Shown here: one piece after another, positions 52,835-61,404 of the stretch
How positions within the stretch are numbered: the first letter of the stretch is position 1
Layout of the letters: every line of letters begins with the position of its first letter
From: Cupriavidus pauculus
Lineage (GTDB): Bacteria; Pseudomonadota; Gammaproteobacteria; Burkholderiales; Burkholderiaceae
Length of the DNA stretch: 64,000 bases
Direction: 5' to 3'
Assembly: GCF_022179805.1 (NCBI RefSeq)
Contig: NZ_BPUO01000014.1
Span: 1 to 64,000 of the forward strand
Notes under the pieces: model-generated
Seen by the model: the letters and a program-made list of their open reading frames with translations, nothing else
The model's database searches: none
Told to the model about the DNA's origin: nothing
Made by a program: the position numbers and the translations under genes

Positions 52835-53371
52835 TCAGGACGCCTTCCAGAACAGATAGTCGGCCTGATAGCCAACGGTCTGCTTCGCGCCCGCATTGGC
52901 GCTGGAACACGGCATTGCCGGTGCCACGCCGCCCCGGGTGGCCACGCGCTGGATATAGGTCACCCCATTCATGCTGCCGCTGCCCTGTGCCGGATTGGCC
53001 TTGACCAGTTGATGCGGAATGTTGCCGTCGCCACCGGGCGCCACGGCAACCTGCGTGGCGGTCACCTTCGAGCCATCGCTGGATTCCCACGTGGCCGGCG
53101 GCCCGTAGTACTTGCCGACCATGGCGCCGCTGCGATCCTTGAGCACTGCGGTCGGGCCGACAAATGCCCATTCATGGTCGGCCGTGGTATTCGCCTTGAG
53201 CCGGCATTCGTAGAGCAACTGGCCGCTGCCAACGGTCTGCATGGTCATCTTGTTGCCGGCCGGTACGCGAATGGCGTCGGCAACTGGCGGGGTGGGCGCG
53301 GCGGGCATCTGGGATGCGCAGGCGGAAAGGATGGCGGCGGAAGCTGCGGCGAACAGAATGGTGCGAGTCAT
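52835..53371 (-). CDS. DUF3455 exported protein
   Basis: A 178-aa lipoprotein-like protein: signal with lipobox SAC (Cys18), then the DUF3455 domain (about 35-175; GSGQLLYECRLKANTTADHEWAFVGPTAVLKDRSGAMVGKYYGPPATWESSDGSKVTATQVA split over strands). Genes of this family often sit next to ECF sigma and anti-sigma genes; here it lies 49 bp upstream of the sigma gene and may be its target or sensor. Start is the ATG at 53371; the longer frame lacks homology. Confidence 0.85.
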   Translation of the reverse strand: MTRTILFAAASAAILSACASQMPAAPTPPVADAIRVPAGNKMTMQTVGSGQLLYECRLKANTTADHEWAFVGPTAVLKDRSGAMVGKYYGPPATWESSDGSKVTATQVAVAPGGDGNIPHQLVKANPAQGSGSMNGVTYIQRVATRGGVAPAMPCSSANAGAKQTVGYQADYLFWKAS

Positions 53372-53493
53372 GGTGGAACTCCCAGGTATCGAGCTATTGA
53401 GGTATCGAGCGGGCGTCAATCGATGCAAGCCTCGAAGGCTGCATGAGCTCTACACCCCAGCCATGCAAATGGATGCACCTCGCCGGAAATTTT

Positions 53494-54372
53494 TTACGGC
53501 TTGCAGCTGGACTGTGCCAGGACGAACGCCGCGACATCGTCGCTCACCGGGGACAGCCAGCGCAGCGGGGCGGCAAATACGCCGATCAGAAGCGTATGGG
53601 ACAGGTGGCCGTATTCGCGATACGTCACCGGAACGCCGGCCGCCTCCAGCTTGTGCGCCATCTGCGCCGAATTGCGCTGCGGGTTCACCAGCTTGTCGCC
53701 GGTGTCCACGCCCAGGAATGCGGGCGGGGATGCCCGGGATACGTGGTCGATCGGCTGCGACCCTGCCGGGTAGTCCGGGTGGTGGAATACGGGCCGGGCT
53801 TCGGGATTGATGATGGGCAGGAAATCGTAGGGACCGGCCAGGCCGATCCAGCCGCGCAGTGCCGAGGGCGCGATACCTGCGCCCTGCAGCCAGCGTGCGT
53901 CGAGCGCCAGCATTGCCGCGTTGTAGCCGCCGGCACTATGGCCCATCACGAATACCTTGTCCGGATCGCCGCGGAAGCCGGCGATGTTCTGCTTGGTCCA
54001 GGCCACGGCGCGGGCATTGTCCAGCAGGAAGTCGGGATAGGTTACCTCGGGATAGAGGCGATAGTCGGGAATCACGGTCAGGATGCCGTGCCTTGCCAGG
54101 TTCGCCGCCACGAAGGCGTAGTCGGCACGCTCACCGGTGTTCCACGTGCCGCCATAGAAGAACACCACCACGGGCGCCCGGGCGCCACAGGCGGGCTGGC
54201 GCGGCACGTAGACATCGAGCCGGCCGCGCGCGCCGTCGGCGTAGACCAAGTTGGGGTGGCGGGTATAGCCGGCGCTGGAGGTCAGCGCGTTCAGGGCGTC
54301 CGTGGTGCTGCAGGCGCCCAGCGTAACTACGGAGGCCAGCAGCAAGCCGCGCAGCAGCGGGCGGATCGTCAT
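53494..54372 (-). CDS. Alpha/beta hydrolase (carboxylesterase-like) lipoprotein
   Basis: A 292-aa exported esterase-like hydrolase. Signal with lipobox GAC (Cys21); oxyanion motif VVVFFYGGTWNTG, nucleophile Ser in GHSAGGYNA near 140, a late Asp (VDTGDK) and His near 260 (YGHLSHT) complete a triad. The VFFYGGTW box is like that of kynurenine formamidase/BioH-type esterases. It is the last gene of the nine-gene operon and overlaps the SnoaL-like gene by one base (TGATG). Confidence 0.85.
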   Translation of the reverse strand: MTIRPLLRGLLLASVVTLGACSTTDALNALTSSAGYTRHPNLVYADGARGRLDVYVPRQPACGARAPVVVFFYGGTWNTGERADYAFVAANLARHGILTVIPDYRLYPEVTYPDFLLDNARAVAWTKQNIAGFRGDPDKVFVMGHSAGGYNAAMLALDARWLQGAGIAPSALRGWIGLAGPYDFLPIINPEARPVFHHPDYPAGSQPIDHVSRASPPAFLGVDTGDKLVNPQRNSAQMAHKLEAAGVPVTYREYGHLSHTLLIGVFAAPLRWLSPVSDDVAAFVLAQSSCKP

Positions 54373-54821
54373 CACGGCACGGGCGCCGCGAAGCGCCGCT
54401 GCAGCCAGCCTACCGGCGGGCCGATGAGCGGCAGCTGCCGCCACAATGCCGCCGCATCCCAGAAGTCACGATGCTCGGCGACGCGGCCGTCGTCGCCAAA
54501 GCGCAAATGGGAGCTGCCCGGTATCGAGAACGCATGGCCACGCACCGCACCCTGGAACTGCCAGGTGGCAAAGCCTTCGTCGTGCCCCATCAGGCTGGTA
54601 GCGATGACAAATCGCGGGGTGTCGACGGTTGCGAACATGTGGTCGAACACCGCGCGAATTGGGGCATGGCCGCGTACGTCGTTGAAGGGGTCGATAAAGC
54701 GTGCTTGCGGCTGGTAGAAGTTGTCGAGCGCGGACAACGATGCCGGGGTGAGCGTGGCGTACCAGTCCAGCAGGGCGGAGAGGGGCGATTGGGTAGCGGG
54801 AGAAGCCGTGGCTTGTGTCAT
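54372..54821 (-). CDS. SnoaL/NTF2-like protein
   Basis: A 149-aa NTF2-fold protein: SALLDWYATLTPASLSALDNFYQPQARFIDPFNDVRGHAPIRAVFDHMF and the WQFQGAVRGHAFSIPGSSHLRFGDDGRVAEHRDFWD block match the SnoaL-like group. These are small binding proteins or isomerases, and relatives occur in operons with Cfa-like methyltransferases. It is in the middle of the tight operon, 6 bp after the SDR gene. Confidence 0.85.
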   Translation of the reverse strand: MTQATASPATQSPLSALLDWYATLTPASLSALDNFYQPQARFIDPFNDVRGHAPIRAVFDHMFATVDTPRFVIATSLMGHDEGFATWQFQGAVRGHAFSIPGSSHLRFGDDGRVAEHRDFWDAAALWRQLPLIGPPVGWLQRRFAAPVP

Positions 54822-54827
54822 GGGGCG

Positions 54828-55631
54828 TCAGGTGGCTTTCATCAGGCGTTGCAGCAGCGCCAGGCGCAGCCGGTAGGGCAGCATGCTGGCCAGCCGCATG
54901 GCACGCGTGAAGCGCGAGGGAAATGCGATCTCGAAGCGTCCGCGCGCCAGCCCGGACAGGATCGCATCGGCGGCGTCCTCGGTGGTCTGCAGCGCCGGCA
55001 TCGAAAAGTCGTTGCGTTCGGTCAGGCGCGTCTTGACGAATCCTGGATTGACCAGATACACGCCGAGTCCGCGCGGATGCAGTTCCGCATAGAGCAGTTC
55101 GGCCAGGTTGATCAGCGCGGCCTTGGTGGGGCCGTAGATGGTGGCATTGGGCAGGCCCATATACCCGGCCACGCTGGCCAGCAGCACCAGGCTGCCGGCA
55201 TGGCGGGACAGCATCTGCGGCAGCACCGACGCCAGCCCGTAGTAGACGCTGCACAGATTGATGTCGATGGTACGGCGCGCTTCGTCGGCGGTGACTTCCC
55301 ATGGGCGCAGCGGACGGTAATCCGCCGCGCAGAAGATCACCATGTCCACGTCCTGCCACGCGTTGCGTAGCGCGTCGTGCGCCGTTACCCAGTCCTGCGG
55401 ACGGCTGGCATCCATCGGCAGGGCGATGCCGAGCGGCTGGCCGTCGATCACGGCGGCCAGCGCATCGGCACGCCGCGCCGACACCGCCACGCGCGCGCCC
55501 CGGGCCATCAGCGCGCGGGCCAGCGCCGCACCGATGCCGCTCGATGCCCCCACCAGCCAGACGCGCTGGCCGGTCCAGTCAAGCCATCGGGGGTTCAGGT
55601 TCAGACCGTCCATGATCGATCCGGCAGACAT
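54828..55631 (-). CDS. SDR family oxidoreductase in the Cfa-like operon
   Basis: A 267-aa SDR: VGASSGIGAALARALMARGARVAVSARR in the Rossmann fold, catalytic YGPTKAAL with Ser in VLLASVAGYMGLPNATIYG, and a C-terminal amphipathic stretch (RLASMLPYRLRLALLQRLMKA) that could attach to the membrane. SDRs of this kind accompany Cfa/DUF1365 clusters elsewhere. Its ATG overlaps the DUF3833 stop by one base. Confidence 0.88.
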   Translation of the reverse strand: MSAGSIMDGLNLNPRWLDWTGQRVWLVGASSGIGAALARALMARGARVAVSARRADALAAVIDGQPLGIALPMDASRPQDWVTAHDALRNAWQDVDMVIFCAADYRPLRPWEVTADEARRTIDINLCSVYYGLASVLPQMLSRHAGSLVLLASVAGYMGLPNATIYGPTKAALINLAELLYAELHPRGLGVYLVNPGFVKTRLTERNDFSMPALQTTEDAADAILSGLARGRFEIAFPSRFTRAMRLASMLPYRLRLALLQRLMKAT

Positions 55632-56167
55632 CAGGGGGCGGGTCGACGGAAGAACAGCGTGACCTGTCCCACCTCGAAACCGAATTTGGTGACGCGCGCC
55701 CGGTTGATCATGGTGCGGTCGTCCACCAGCACCATCCAGTCGTCGAACTGCACGTCGTACGTCTTGCCGTCCAACGGTAGCTGGAGCGTGTAGTTCCAGC
55801 GCAGTACGTTGCCGCTGGCGCGGCCGGTGGCGTGACCCGTCACATCGGGCGCCGTACCCTGCCAGCTACCGTCGGCGCCGCGCGTCAGCGTCCACGTGCG
55901 ATGCTGGGTGGTGCCGTCGCCGTACCGGAAATCCTCGTTCAGCACGAAATGGCCGTCCTGGTCACGCCCGTCCAGATCCACATGAAAGCGCTTGACGATC
56001 TCGCCGCTGCGTTTCTGGAACATGCCCCACGCCTCGGTCTTGCCCCGGAAGAACGTCGGCACATCGAGCGGCGGCTGTTGATCGGCATAGTGCGAGACGT
56101 CCGGGGCGGAACAGGCGGCGCACAGCACCGTGGCACTCGTGACGGTCCAGCGGGCAAGGGGTCTCAT
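55631..56167 (-). CDS. DUF3833 lipoprotein
   Basis: A 178-aa lipoprotein: signal with lipobox AAC (Cys19), then the DUF3833 domain (about 30-175; PTFFRGKTEAWGMFQKRSGEIVKRFHVDL, then W-strand repeats and MVLVDDRTMINRARVTKFGFEVGQVTLFF). The family is a lipid-binding-like beta barrel in the periplasm or outer-membrane leaflet, usually next to Cfa-like genes. Starts at the ATG at 56167, overlapping the MFS stop by ATGA. Confidence 0.88.
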   Translation of the reverse strand: MRPLARWTVTSATVLCAACSAPDVSHYADQQPPLDVPTFFRGKTEAWGMFQKRSGEIVKRFHVDLDGRDQDGHFVLNEDFRYGDGTTQHRTWTLTRGADGSWQGTAPDVTGHATGRASGNVLRWNYTLQLPLDGKTYDVQFDDWMVLVDDRTMINRARVTKFGFEVGQVTLFFRRPAP

Positions 56168-57429
56168 GGCGACGGCTCCGGTGAGATGCGCCTGCGGGTG
56201 GTCAGGCAGGCCATGGCGCAGAGTTTCAGCAGACACGGCACGCCGGCGTACATCCAGGCCAGTGCATGCCCGGCCTGGCCCGAGGCCAGCGTGCCGGGCT
56301 GGTAACCAAGCGATGCCAGCACAGGCAAGGTCAGGCCGGCCAGCGCCAGGCACAGCTTGCCCAGCAGGGTCCAGACGCCGTAGTAGGCGGCGGGGCCTTC
56401 GCCGGCCGGGATACGCGTGGCCAGCAGGACTGGCGGCAGCGCCAAGTCGGCACCCAGCGTGAGCCCGGAGATCGCGCAGATGACGAGGAACGGCATCAGA
56501 TCGCCGGGACCCAGCAGGCTGGCCCAGGCAAATGCGAGCACGGCCAGCAGCATGGCGATGCGCCACGCCTGCAGGGTGCCGATACGCGCGGCAACGCGTA
56601 CCCAGCCAGGCAGCCCCGCCGCGCCAGCCAGGAAGTAGAGCGTCAGGCATGGCGCCACGGCTGCGGGTTCGCCCAGCCGATCCTCGATGAAGAAGATGGC
56701 GAGCGTGGCGGGAACGGCAACCGCCAAGCCATTAAGGAAGTAGGGCGGCAACAGCGCCCGAAACGCACGGTTGGCGCGCAGTGAGTGCCACGGCATCGGC
56801 GTGGGATTCGGCGCGGCCTGCCATGCTGGCGCGAATCTCACTACGATCCACAGTCCGCATAGCAGCAGCACCGCAAACAGTGCCGAGAAGACGGTCATGG
56901 CCGTGCGTGGCACGGCGTCCGGCGCGGACAGCAGCCACGCGGGCAGGGCGCTGGCAAGCAGTACGCCGACCAGTCCCGCGCCTTCGCGCCATGCCGCCGC
57001 ACGGGCAAGCGTCCGGTCGTCGCCGGATATCCGTGCGCCCCAGGCCAGGTAGGCGACGTTGAGCAGGCTGTGCCCCACGTAGATCGCCACGAGTGTGACG
57101 GCGAGCCAGATCGCCAGCCACGTATCCCCCGAGACCGGTGGCAGCCATAGCGCCGCGAAGGCGATGCCCAGCAATAGCGCGCCCAGCCACATCACCGGAA
57201 GCAGGCGGCGGCGTTGGACAAGGGTGTCGATCCATCGGCCCAGCAGCGGGTCCTGGGCGGTGTCGAACAGGCGCGCCGCGAACATGACTATGCCGGCGAG
57301 CGAGAGCGACAGGCCGAGCCGCGTGGTGTAGTACGCGGGCGCCTGGACGTAGACCGGCAACGCAGCCATGGCTAGCGGCAGGCCAAGCGCGCCGTAGGCG
57401 GCCAGTCGGGCGTTGCCGGGCGCGTTCAT
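56164..57429 (-). CDS. MFS transporter, GPH-like, in the Cfa-like operon
   Basis: A 421-aa 12-helix membrane protein of the GPH (melibiose) branch: GLPLAMAALPVYVQAPAYYTTRLGLSLSLAGIVMFAARLFDTAQDPLLGRWID is typical. In the conserved neighbourhood of Cfa-like genes, DUF1365 and DUF3833, such a transporter may move a lipid or precursor instead of a sugar. Its start overlaps the chalcone-isomerase-like gene by ATGA. Confidence 0.85.
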   Translation of the reverse strand: MNAPGNARLAAYGALGLPLAMAALPVYVQAPAYYTTRLGLSLSLAGIVMFAARLFDTAQDPLLGRWIDTLVQRRRLLPVMWLGALLLGIAFAALWLPPVSGDTWLAIWLAVTLVAIYVGHSLLNVAYLAWGARISGDDRTLARAAAWREGAGLVGVLLASALPAWLLSAPDAVPRTAMTVFSALFAVLLLCGLWIVVRFAPAWQAAPNPTPMPWHSLRANRAFRALLPPYFLNGLAVAVPATLAIFFIEDRLGEPAAVAPCLTLYFLAGAAGLPGWVRVAARIGTLQAWRIAMLLAVLAFAWASLLGPGDLMPFLVICAISGLTLGADLALPPVLLATRIPAGEGPAAYYGVWTLLGKLCLALAGLTLPVLASLGYQPGTLASGQAGHALAWMYAGVPCLLKLCAMACLTTRRRISPEPSP

Positions 57430-57947
57430 TCCGATTGCCCCAGCAACTTCAGCCGCAGGGCCGGCGCCCGCGTGGCGGGGTCTAGCCAGATGGCAAAGAA
57501 CGCGTGCGCGAGCGCCGCGTCGTCGATCTGGCCGGTCTCGCGGTCATTGGCGTAGAAACGGGCACCCTGGCCGGGCAGGTAGACGCCGGTCAGGCTGTCG
57601 CCGGCACGGACATCGACCAATATCTGGCGCAGTGCGTCGCGCCAGCGTTCAAGCGTGGCGTCGGTGATCTTCGAAGCGCCGATGCGTCGGATTTCATCGA
57701 CGCTGCTCTCGGCCAGCGTCCGGGCGGTGAAGGCCCGGGCGTAGGTAATCCGCAGCGCAAAAGGAGCGTCCAGGCTGGGCGGCAGGCGGGCGGACCAGAG
57801 CTGCGCCGTGTAGAGGCGCATGCCAAACCAGCGGTACTCGCCCTCGCCGCTAAGCTGCGCCTGCGGCAGTTCCGCGCGCCAGCCCTCGGCCGCCGCGCAG
57901 CCAAGCGAGGCCATCGCCAGCAGGAGCGCGGTCAGCAGGCGGGGCAT
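57426..57947 (-). CDS. Chalcone isomerase-like exported protein
   Basis: A 173-aa protein with a signal peptide (about 1-20, LGCAAAEG) and a chalcone-isomerase-like domain (GEGEYRWFGMRLYTAQLWSA..., FALRITYARAFTARTLAESSVDEIRRIG, ..., AFFAIWLDP). Such bacterial proteins are fatty-acid-binding-like rather than flavonoid enzymes. A GTG at 57959 would give 177 residues; the ATG at 57947 has GAGG at proper spacing and gives a clean signal peptide. It follows the Cfa-like gene by 1 bp. Confidence 0.85.
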   Translation of the reverse strand: MPRLLTALLLAMASLGCAAAEGWRAELPQAQLSGEGEYRWFGMRLYTAQLWSARLPPSLDAPFALRITYARAFTARTLAESSVDEIRRIGASKITDATLERWRDALRQILVDVRAGDSLTGVYLPGQGARFYANDRETGQIDDAALAHAFFAIWLDPATRAPALRLKLLGQSE

Positions 57948-57948
57948 G

Positions 57949-59178
57949 CTATGCCTCACGCGTGAGCAGGAACTGCATCACGTCCGTGCGGTCTTCGTCG
58001 AAGCCTGCCTCGCAATAGCACAGGTACAGGTGCCACAGGCGCATGAACGCATCGTCGAAACCCTGCGCCATCACGCGGTCGTGGCGGGCCGTGAACTGTT
58101 CGCGCCAGAGGCGCAACGTCTCGGCATAGTCGTGGCCGAAGGCCAGCACGGTTCGGGACGTCAGGCCAGACCGGGTGGCCGCCCGGGCAAAGCGCTCGGG
58201 GCTTGGCAGCATGCCGCCCGGAAAGATGAACTCGCGGATGAAGTCGCTGCTGGCACGGTAGGCGTCGATACGGTGCTCGGCCATCGTGATCGACTGGACC
58301 AGCGCCCGGCCACCGGGGCGCAGACGCTTGTTCAGCATGTCGAAGTACGTGGGCCAGTAGGCTTCGCCCACCGCCTCGAACATCTCGATGGACACGATGG
58401 CGTCATAGCAGCCGTCAAGATCGCGATAGTCGCGCAACTCCAGCGTGACGCGGTCCGTCAGGCCGGCTTGCGTCACGCGTTCTTGTGCCAGTGCCAGCTG
58501 CGCGGGCGATATCGTGATGCCGTGCACGCTTACGCCGCGCCGGGCCGCATGCAACGCGAAGCCGCCCCAGCCGCAGCCGATTTCCAGCACGCGCATGCCG
58601 GGCTGCAGGTCCAGTGCGTCGACGATATGCGCGTACTTGGCTTTCTGGGCGTCGTGCAGCGACTGTTGCGGGTTGTCCGCAAACCATGCCGCGGAATAGG
58701 ACCACGTGTCGTCGAGCCACAAGGCATAGAAATCGTTGCCCAGGTCGTAGTGCGCGTGGATATTGCGACGGCTTCCGGCGCGCGTGTTCTTGCGCAGCAG
58801 ATGGCGCAGCTGATACCAGCGGCGCGACAGCCAGTTGCCGGCGACGGTACGCGGAAGCGCGTCCTCATTGCGGAGGGCCAGCCGCAGCAGCGCGGTGACG
58901 TCGGGGCTTTCCACCCAGTGATCGCGCCACGCCTCGGCAAAGCCGATGTCGCCGGCACGCAGGATGCGTGCGCAGGCGCGCCAGTCTCGCAGTGTCAGTC
59001 GCGCCCCCGGCGACGCATGCGGATCGCCGAAGATCGTCTCGGTGCCGTCCGGCAGCGTCAGCACCAGATGCCCCACTTGCACGCGCGCCAGCGTGGCCAG
59101 GAATACGCGGCCGGCGATCGGCATCTCCGTGGACAGGTGGCGGGACAGGGCGCGCAGGCCGAACGTGGAGCGGATCAT
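57949..59178 (-). CDS. Cfa-family SAM-dependent lipid methyltransferase
   Basis: A 409-aa member of the cyclopropane fatty acid synthase family, acting on unsaturated acyl chains of membrane phospholipid. SAM motif VLEIGCGWGGFALHAA at 197-212 and substrate-side IVSIEMFEAVG at 261-271. Compared with E. coli Cfa, the bicarbonate ligands Cys139 and His266 are replaced by Ala163 and Gln295, and the FEHVG motif reads FEAVG, while Glu268 is kept. So cyclopropanation is doubtful, and methylation as in furan or methyl fatty acid synthesis is an alternative. ATG at 59178 overlaps the DUF1365 stop (ATGA). Confidence 0.88.
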   Translation of the reverse strand: MIRSTFGLRALSRHLSTEMPIAGRVFLATLARVQVGHLVLTLPDGTETIFGDPHASPGARLTLRDWRACARILRAGDIGFAEAWRDHWVESPDVTALLRLALRNEDALPRTVAGNWLSRRWYQLRHLLRKNTRAGSRRNIHAHYDLGNDFYALWLDDTWSYSAAWFADNPQQSLHDAQKAKYAHIVDALDLQPGMRVLEIGCGWGGFALHAARRGVSVHGITISPAQLALAQERVTQAGLTDRVTLELRDYRDLDGCYDAIVSIEMFEAVGEAYWPTYFDMLNKRLRPGGRALVQSITMAEHRIDAYRASSDFIREFIFPGGMLPSPERFARAATRSGLTSRTVLAFGHDYAETLRLWREQFTARHDRVMAQGFDDAFMRLWHLYLCYCEAGFDEDRTDVMQFLLTREA

Positions 59179-60005
59179 GGGCGAATATCGTCGAGCGACG
59201 ATTCCGTGGCCGAGCAGGGCGAGGAGGGCGAGGACGGCGAACGTTGGGCGTGCGCGGGCGGGTGCTTGCCGTGGAAGGGCACGCGCAGCAGCCAGAGCCG
59301 CAGCGCCTGCCAGTGGATGCGCGCGGTGACCGACAGCGTGAGCCACGGCTGGCGCAGTACGGCGGCCAGCATTGCTGCGCCTGTCAGCGGGCGTTTGTGT
59401 CCGCTGATCGCGGTGCGCAGCAGCATGCCGTCATCGTCGAGGTAGTCGATGCCGACGAACGACGTGGTATCGGATTCGCGCAAGTGCATGGCGTAATGGC
59501 CGCGTACGTCGTTGAAGGGCGATACGTGCAGCAACTTGCGCGTGGCCAGCACCGTCCTGTCGTGGATCGGGCCGAGATCCGGGGCTGTCACCATATAGAC
59601 GTGGCGGCCGCCAAACGTGTTGTTGACCTCGGCCACCAGTGCGCGCAGTTGCCCGTCGCGGTCATGGCAGAACCAGAAGCTCACGGGGTTGAAGACGTAG
59701 CCGAAGAGGCGCGGGAAGGTCTGGAGCCAGATCGCACCGTCGTCGGGTAGCCCCATGGCGCCTAGTTGCACCCGCATCCAGGCCGAGAGATCGCTGCCGT
59801 CGCGCGGACCGTAGTCGCGGGTGCGCAGGCCGATGAGGGCAGCCCGGTCCACGCCGAACCACCATGTGTCGAGCAGCGGCAGGGCGTCGATATCCAGCCG
59901 CAGGCAGAACACCGGATAGACAAAGCGGTGCCGCACCGGCCGCAGGCGGTCGTGCATGACGCGACAGTTCAGCAGCCAGGCTTGAGGGGCGTGAGGGACG
60001 TTCAT
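59175..60005 (-). CDS. DUF1365 family protein
   Basis: A 276-aa protein of the DUF1365 family: LLNCRVMHDRLRPVRHRFVYPVFCLRLDID at the N-terminus, QTFPRLFGYVFNPVSFWFCHDRDGQLRALVAEVNNTFGGRHVY in the middle. The family nearly always lies between a Cfa-like methyltransferase gene and an FAD oxidoreductase gene, as here, and is thought to serve in the same lipid modification. Starts at the ATG at 60005, overlapping the preceding stop (ATGA). Confidence 0.9.
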   Translation of the reverse strand: MNVPHAPQAWLLNCRVMHDRLRPVRHRFVYPVFCLRLDIDALPLLDTWWFGVDRAALIGLRTRDYGPRDGSDLSAWMRVQLGAMGLPDDGAIWLQTFPRLFGYVFNPVSFWFCHDRDGQLRALVAEVNNTFGGRHVYMVTAPDLGPIHDRTVLATRKLLHVSPFNDVRGHYAMHLRESDTTSFVGIDYLDDDGMLLRTAISGHKRPLTGAAMLAAVLRQPWLTLSVTARIHWQALRLWLLRVPFHGKHPPAHAQRSPSSPSSPCSATESSLDDIRP

Positions 60006-61294
60006 GGCCGGGCCCACTCAGGCAGCGTGCCGAAATCGCTGGCCACGCGCAGCGCGGACTTCAGTCCGTCTTCGTGGAAGCCGTAGCCGGTCCAGGCACC
60101 GGCGAACCAGGTACGGCGGGTGCCTTGCAGCGCCGGCAGCGCCTGCTGGGCGGCAATGGCACGCAGGTCGAACAGCGGATGCTGGTACGTGAAGCGGCGC
60201 AGTTCGGTGCCGGGCGCGGGGTCGCGGAACGCGTTGAGCGTGACCACCACGGGCGTGCGGAACGGCAATGGCTGGAGTTGGTTGACCAGGTAGCTGACGC
60301 AGACCGCCCGCGACATGTCGGCACGCTGCCCGCCCAGGTAGTTCCAGGCGGACCATACGCGCGGGCGGCGCGGCAGCAGCGTGGGATCGGTGTGCAGGAT
60401 CGCCACGTTAGGTGCGTAGCGCACGGCGCCCAGCAGATCGCGTTCGGCGTCGCTGGCGTCCACGAGCATGCGCAGGCTGTCCGGTGCGTGGGTGGCCAGC
60501 ACGATGGCATCGAACCGTTGCGTGCCGTCGTCGGTCATGACGCTCACGCCATCGTCGTCACGCCCGATTGCGCGTACCGCGGCGCGCAGGCGCACGTCGG
60601 CAAGCTGCGTGGCGATGCGTCGAACATACTCGCGCCCGCCGCCGGACACGGTGCGCCACTGCGGCCGGTTGGTGATCTGCAGCAGCGCATGGTTCAGGCA
60701 GAAGCGCAGGAAGGTGGCCGCCGGAAAGCGCAGCACATCGGCCGTGGCGCAGGACCAGATGGCCGCCGCCATCGGCAGCAGGTAGTGCTGGCGGAAGGGC
60801 ACGCCGTAGTTGCCGGCGATCAGCAGGTCGCCGAGCGAGCAGCCGGTATGGTCCGCGTGCACGAGGTTGCGCCGCGCGGCGCCGTTGAAGCGAACGATAT
60901 CGCGCAACATGCCCAGAAACGTGGGCGAGAATGCGTTGCGTCGCTGCGCGAACACCGTGTTCAGGCTGGTGCCGGCCCACTCCACGCGCCCGTGATCCAT
61001 CGACACGGAAAACGACATGTCGCTCGGTTGCGATGCCACGCCAAGCGCGTCGAACAGGGCGACCAGATTGGGATAGGTGCGGTCGTTGAATACCAGGAAA
61101 CCGGTGTCGACCGGGCCGGTCTGGCCGTCCAGCGTGACATCCACGGTGTTGGTATGCCCGCCCAGGTAATCGCCCGATTCAAACAGCGTGACCTGGTGCC
61201 GGCGGGACAGAAGCCATGCAGTGGCCAGGCCGGAAATTCCTGCGCCGATCACCGCGATGCGCTGTCCCTGTGGTGTGACTGATGAAGCATTCAC
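60002..61294 (-). CDS. FAD-dependent amine-oxidase-like oxidoreductase
   Basis: A 430-aa flavoprotein of the NAD(P)/FAD amine-oxidase type. Dinucleotide motif IAVIGAGISGLATAWLLSRRHQVTLFE at about 12-40, substrate-region YLGGHTNTVDV, and the C-terminal FAD contact TWFAGAWTGYGFHEDGLKSALRVA. Members beside Cfa-like genes are proposed to desaturate or oxidise the modified acyl chain. It begins with a GTG at 61294, with a GGGG site upstream. First gene of the operon and divergent from the TetR gene. Confidence 0.88.
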   Translation of the reverse strand: MNASSVTPQGQRIAVIGAGISGLATAWLLSRRHQVTLFESGDYLGGHTNTVDVTLDGQTGPVDTGFLVFNDRTYPNLVALFDALGVASQPSDMSFSVSMDHGRVEWAGTSLNTVFAQRRNAFSPTFLGMLRDIVRFNGAARRNLVHADHTGCSLGDLLIAGNYGVPFRQHYLLPMAAAIWSCATADVLRFPAATFLRFCLNHALLQITNRPQWRTVSGGGREYVRRIATQLADVRLRAAVRAIGRDDDGVSVMTDDGTQRFDAIVLATHAPDSLRMLVDASDAERDLLGAVRYAPNVAILHTDPTLLPRRPRVWSAWNYLGGQRADMSRAVCVSYLVNQLQPLPFRTPVVVTLNAFRDPAPGTELRRFTYQHPLFDLRAIAAQQALPALQGTRRTWFAGAWTGYGFHEDGLKSALRVASDFGTLPEWARP

Positions 61295-61378
61295 GACCCG
61301 TTCCCCTTTGATCTTGTGCTTTTCCGGTGCGTTTTTCGCAGCCGGTGCTAAGATGAGGCTACCGCTTTGGAAAGAAGA

Positions 61379-61392
61379 CTACTACATAGTAG
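61379..61392. promoter_or_regulatory. TetR-type operator, FAD oxidoreductase/tetR gap
   Basis: CTACTA-CA-TAGTAG is a perfect palindrome 13 bp upstream of the tetR ATG and 85 bp upstream of the FAD-oxidoreductase start. It is probably bound by the TetR protein to control itself and perhaps the lipid operon. Confidence 0.6.
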
Positions 61393-61404
61393 CGAGATTT
61401 ACTA

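Noticed and set aside
52189-53371. Idea that the ECF/anti-sigma pair is the ChrR system of the Cfa-like operon
   Set aside because: The anti-sigma has a membrane helix and RskA-type N-terminus and lacks the zinc motif of ChrR, so identity with that system is not supported, though a functional link remains possible.
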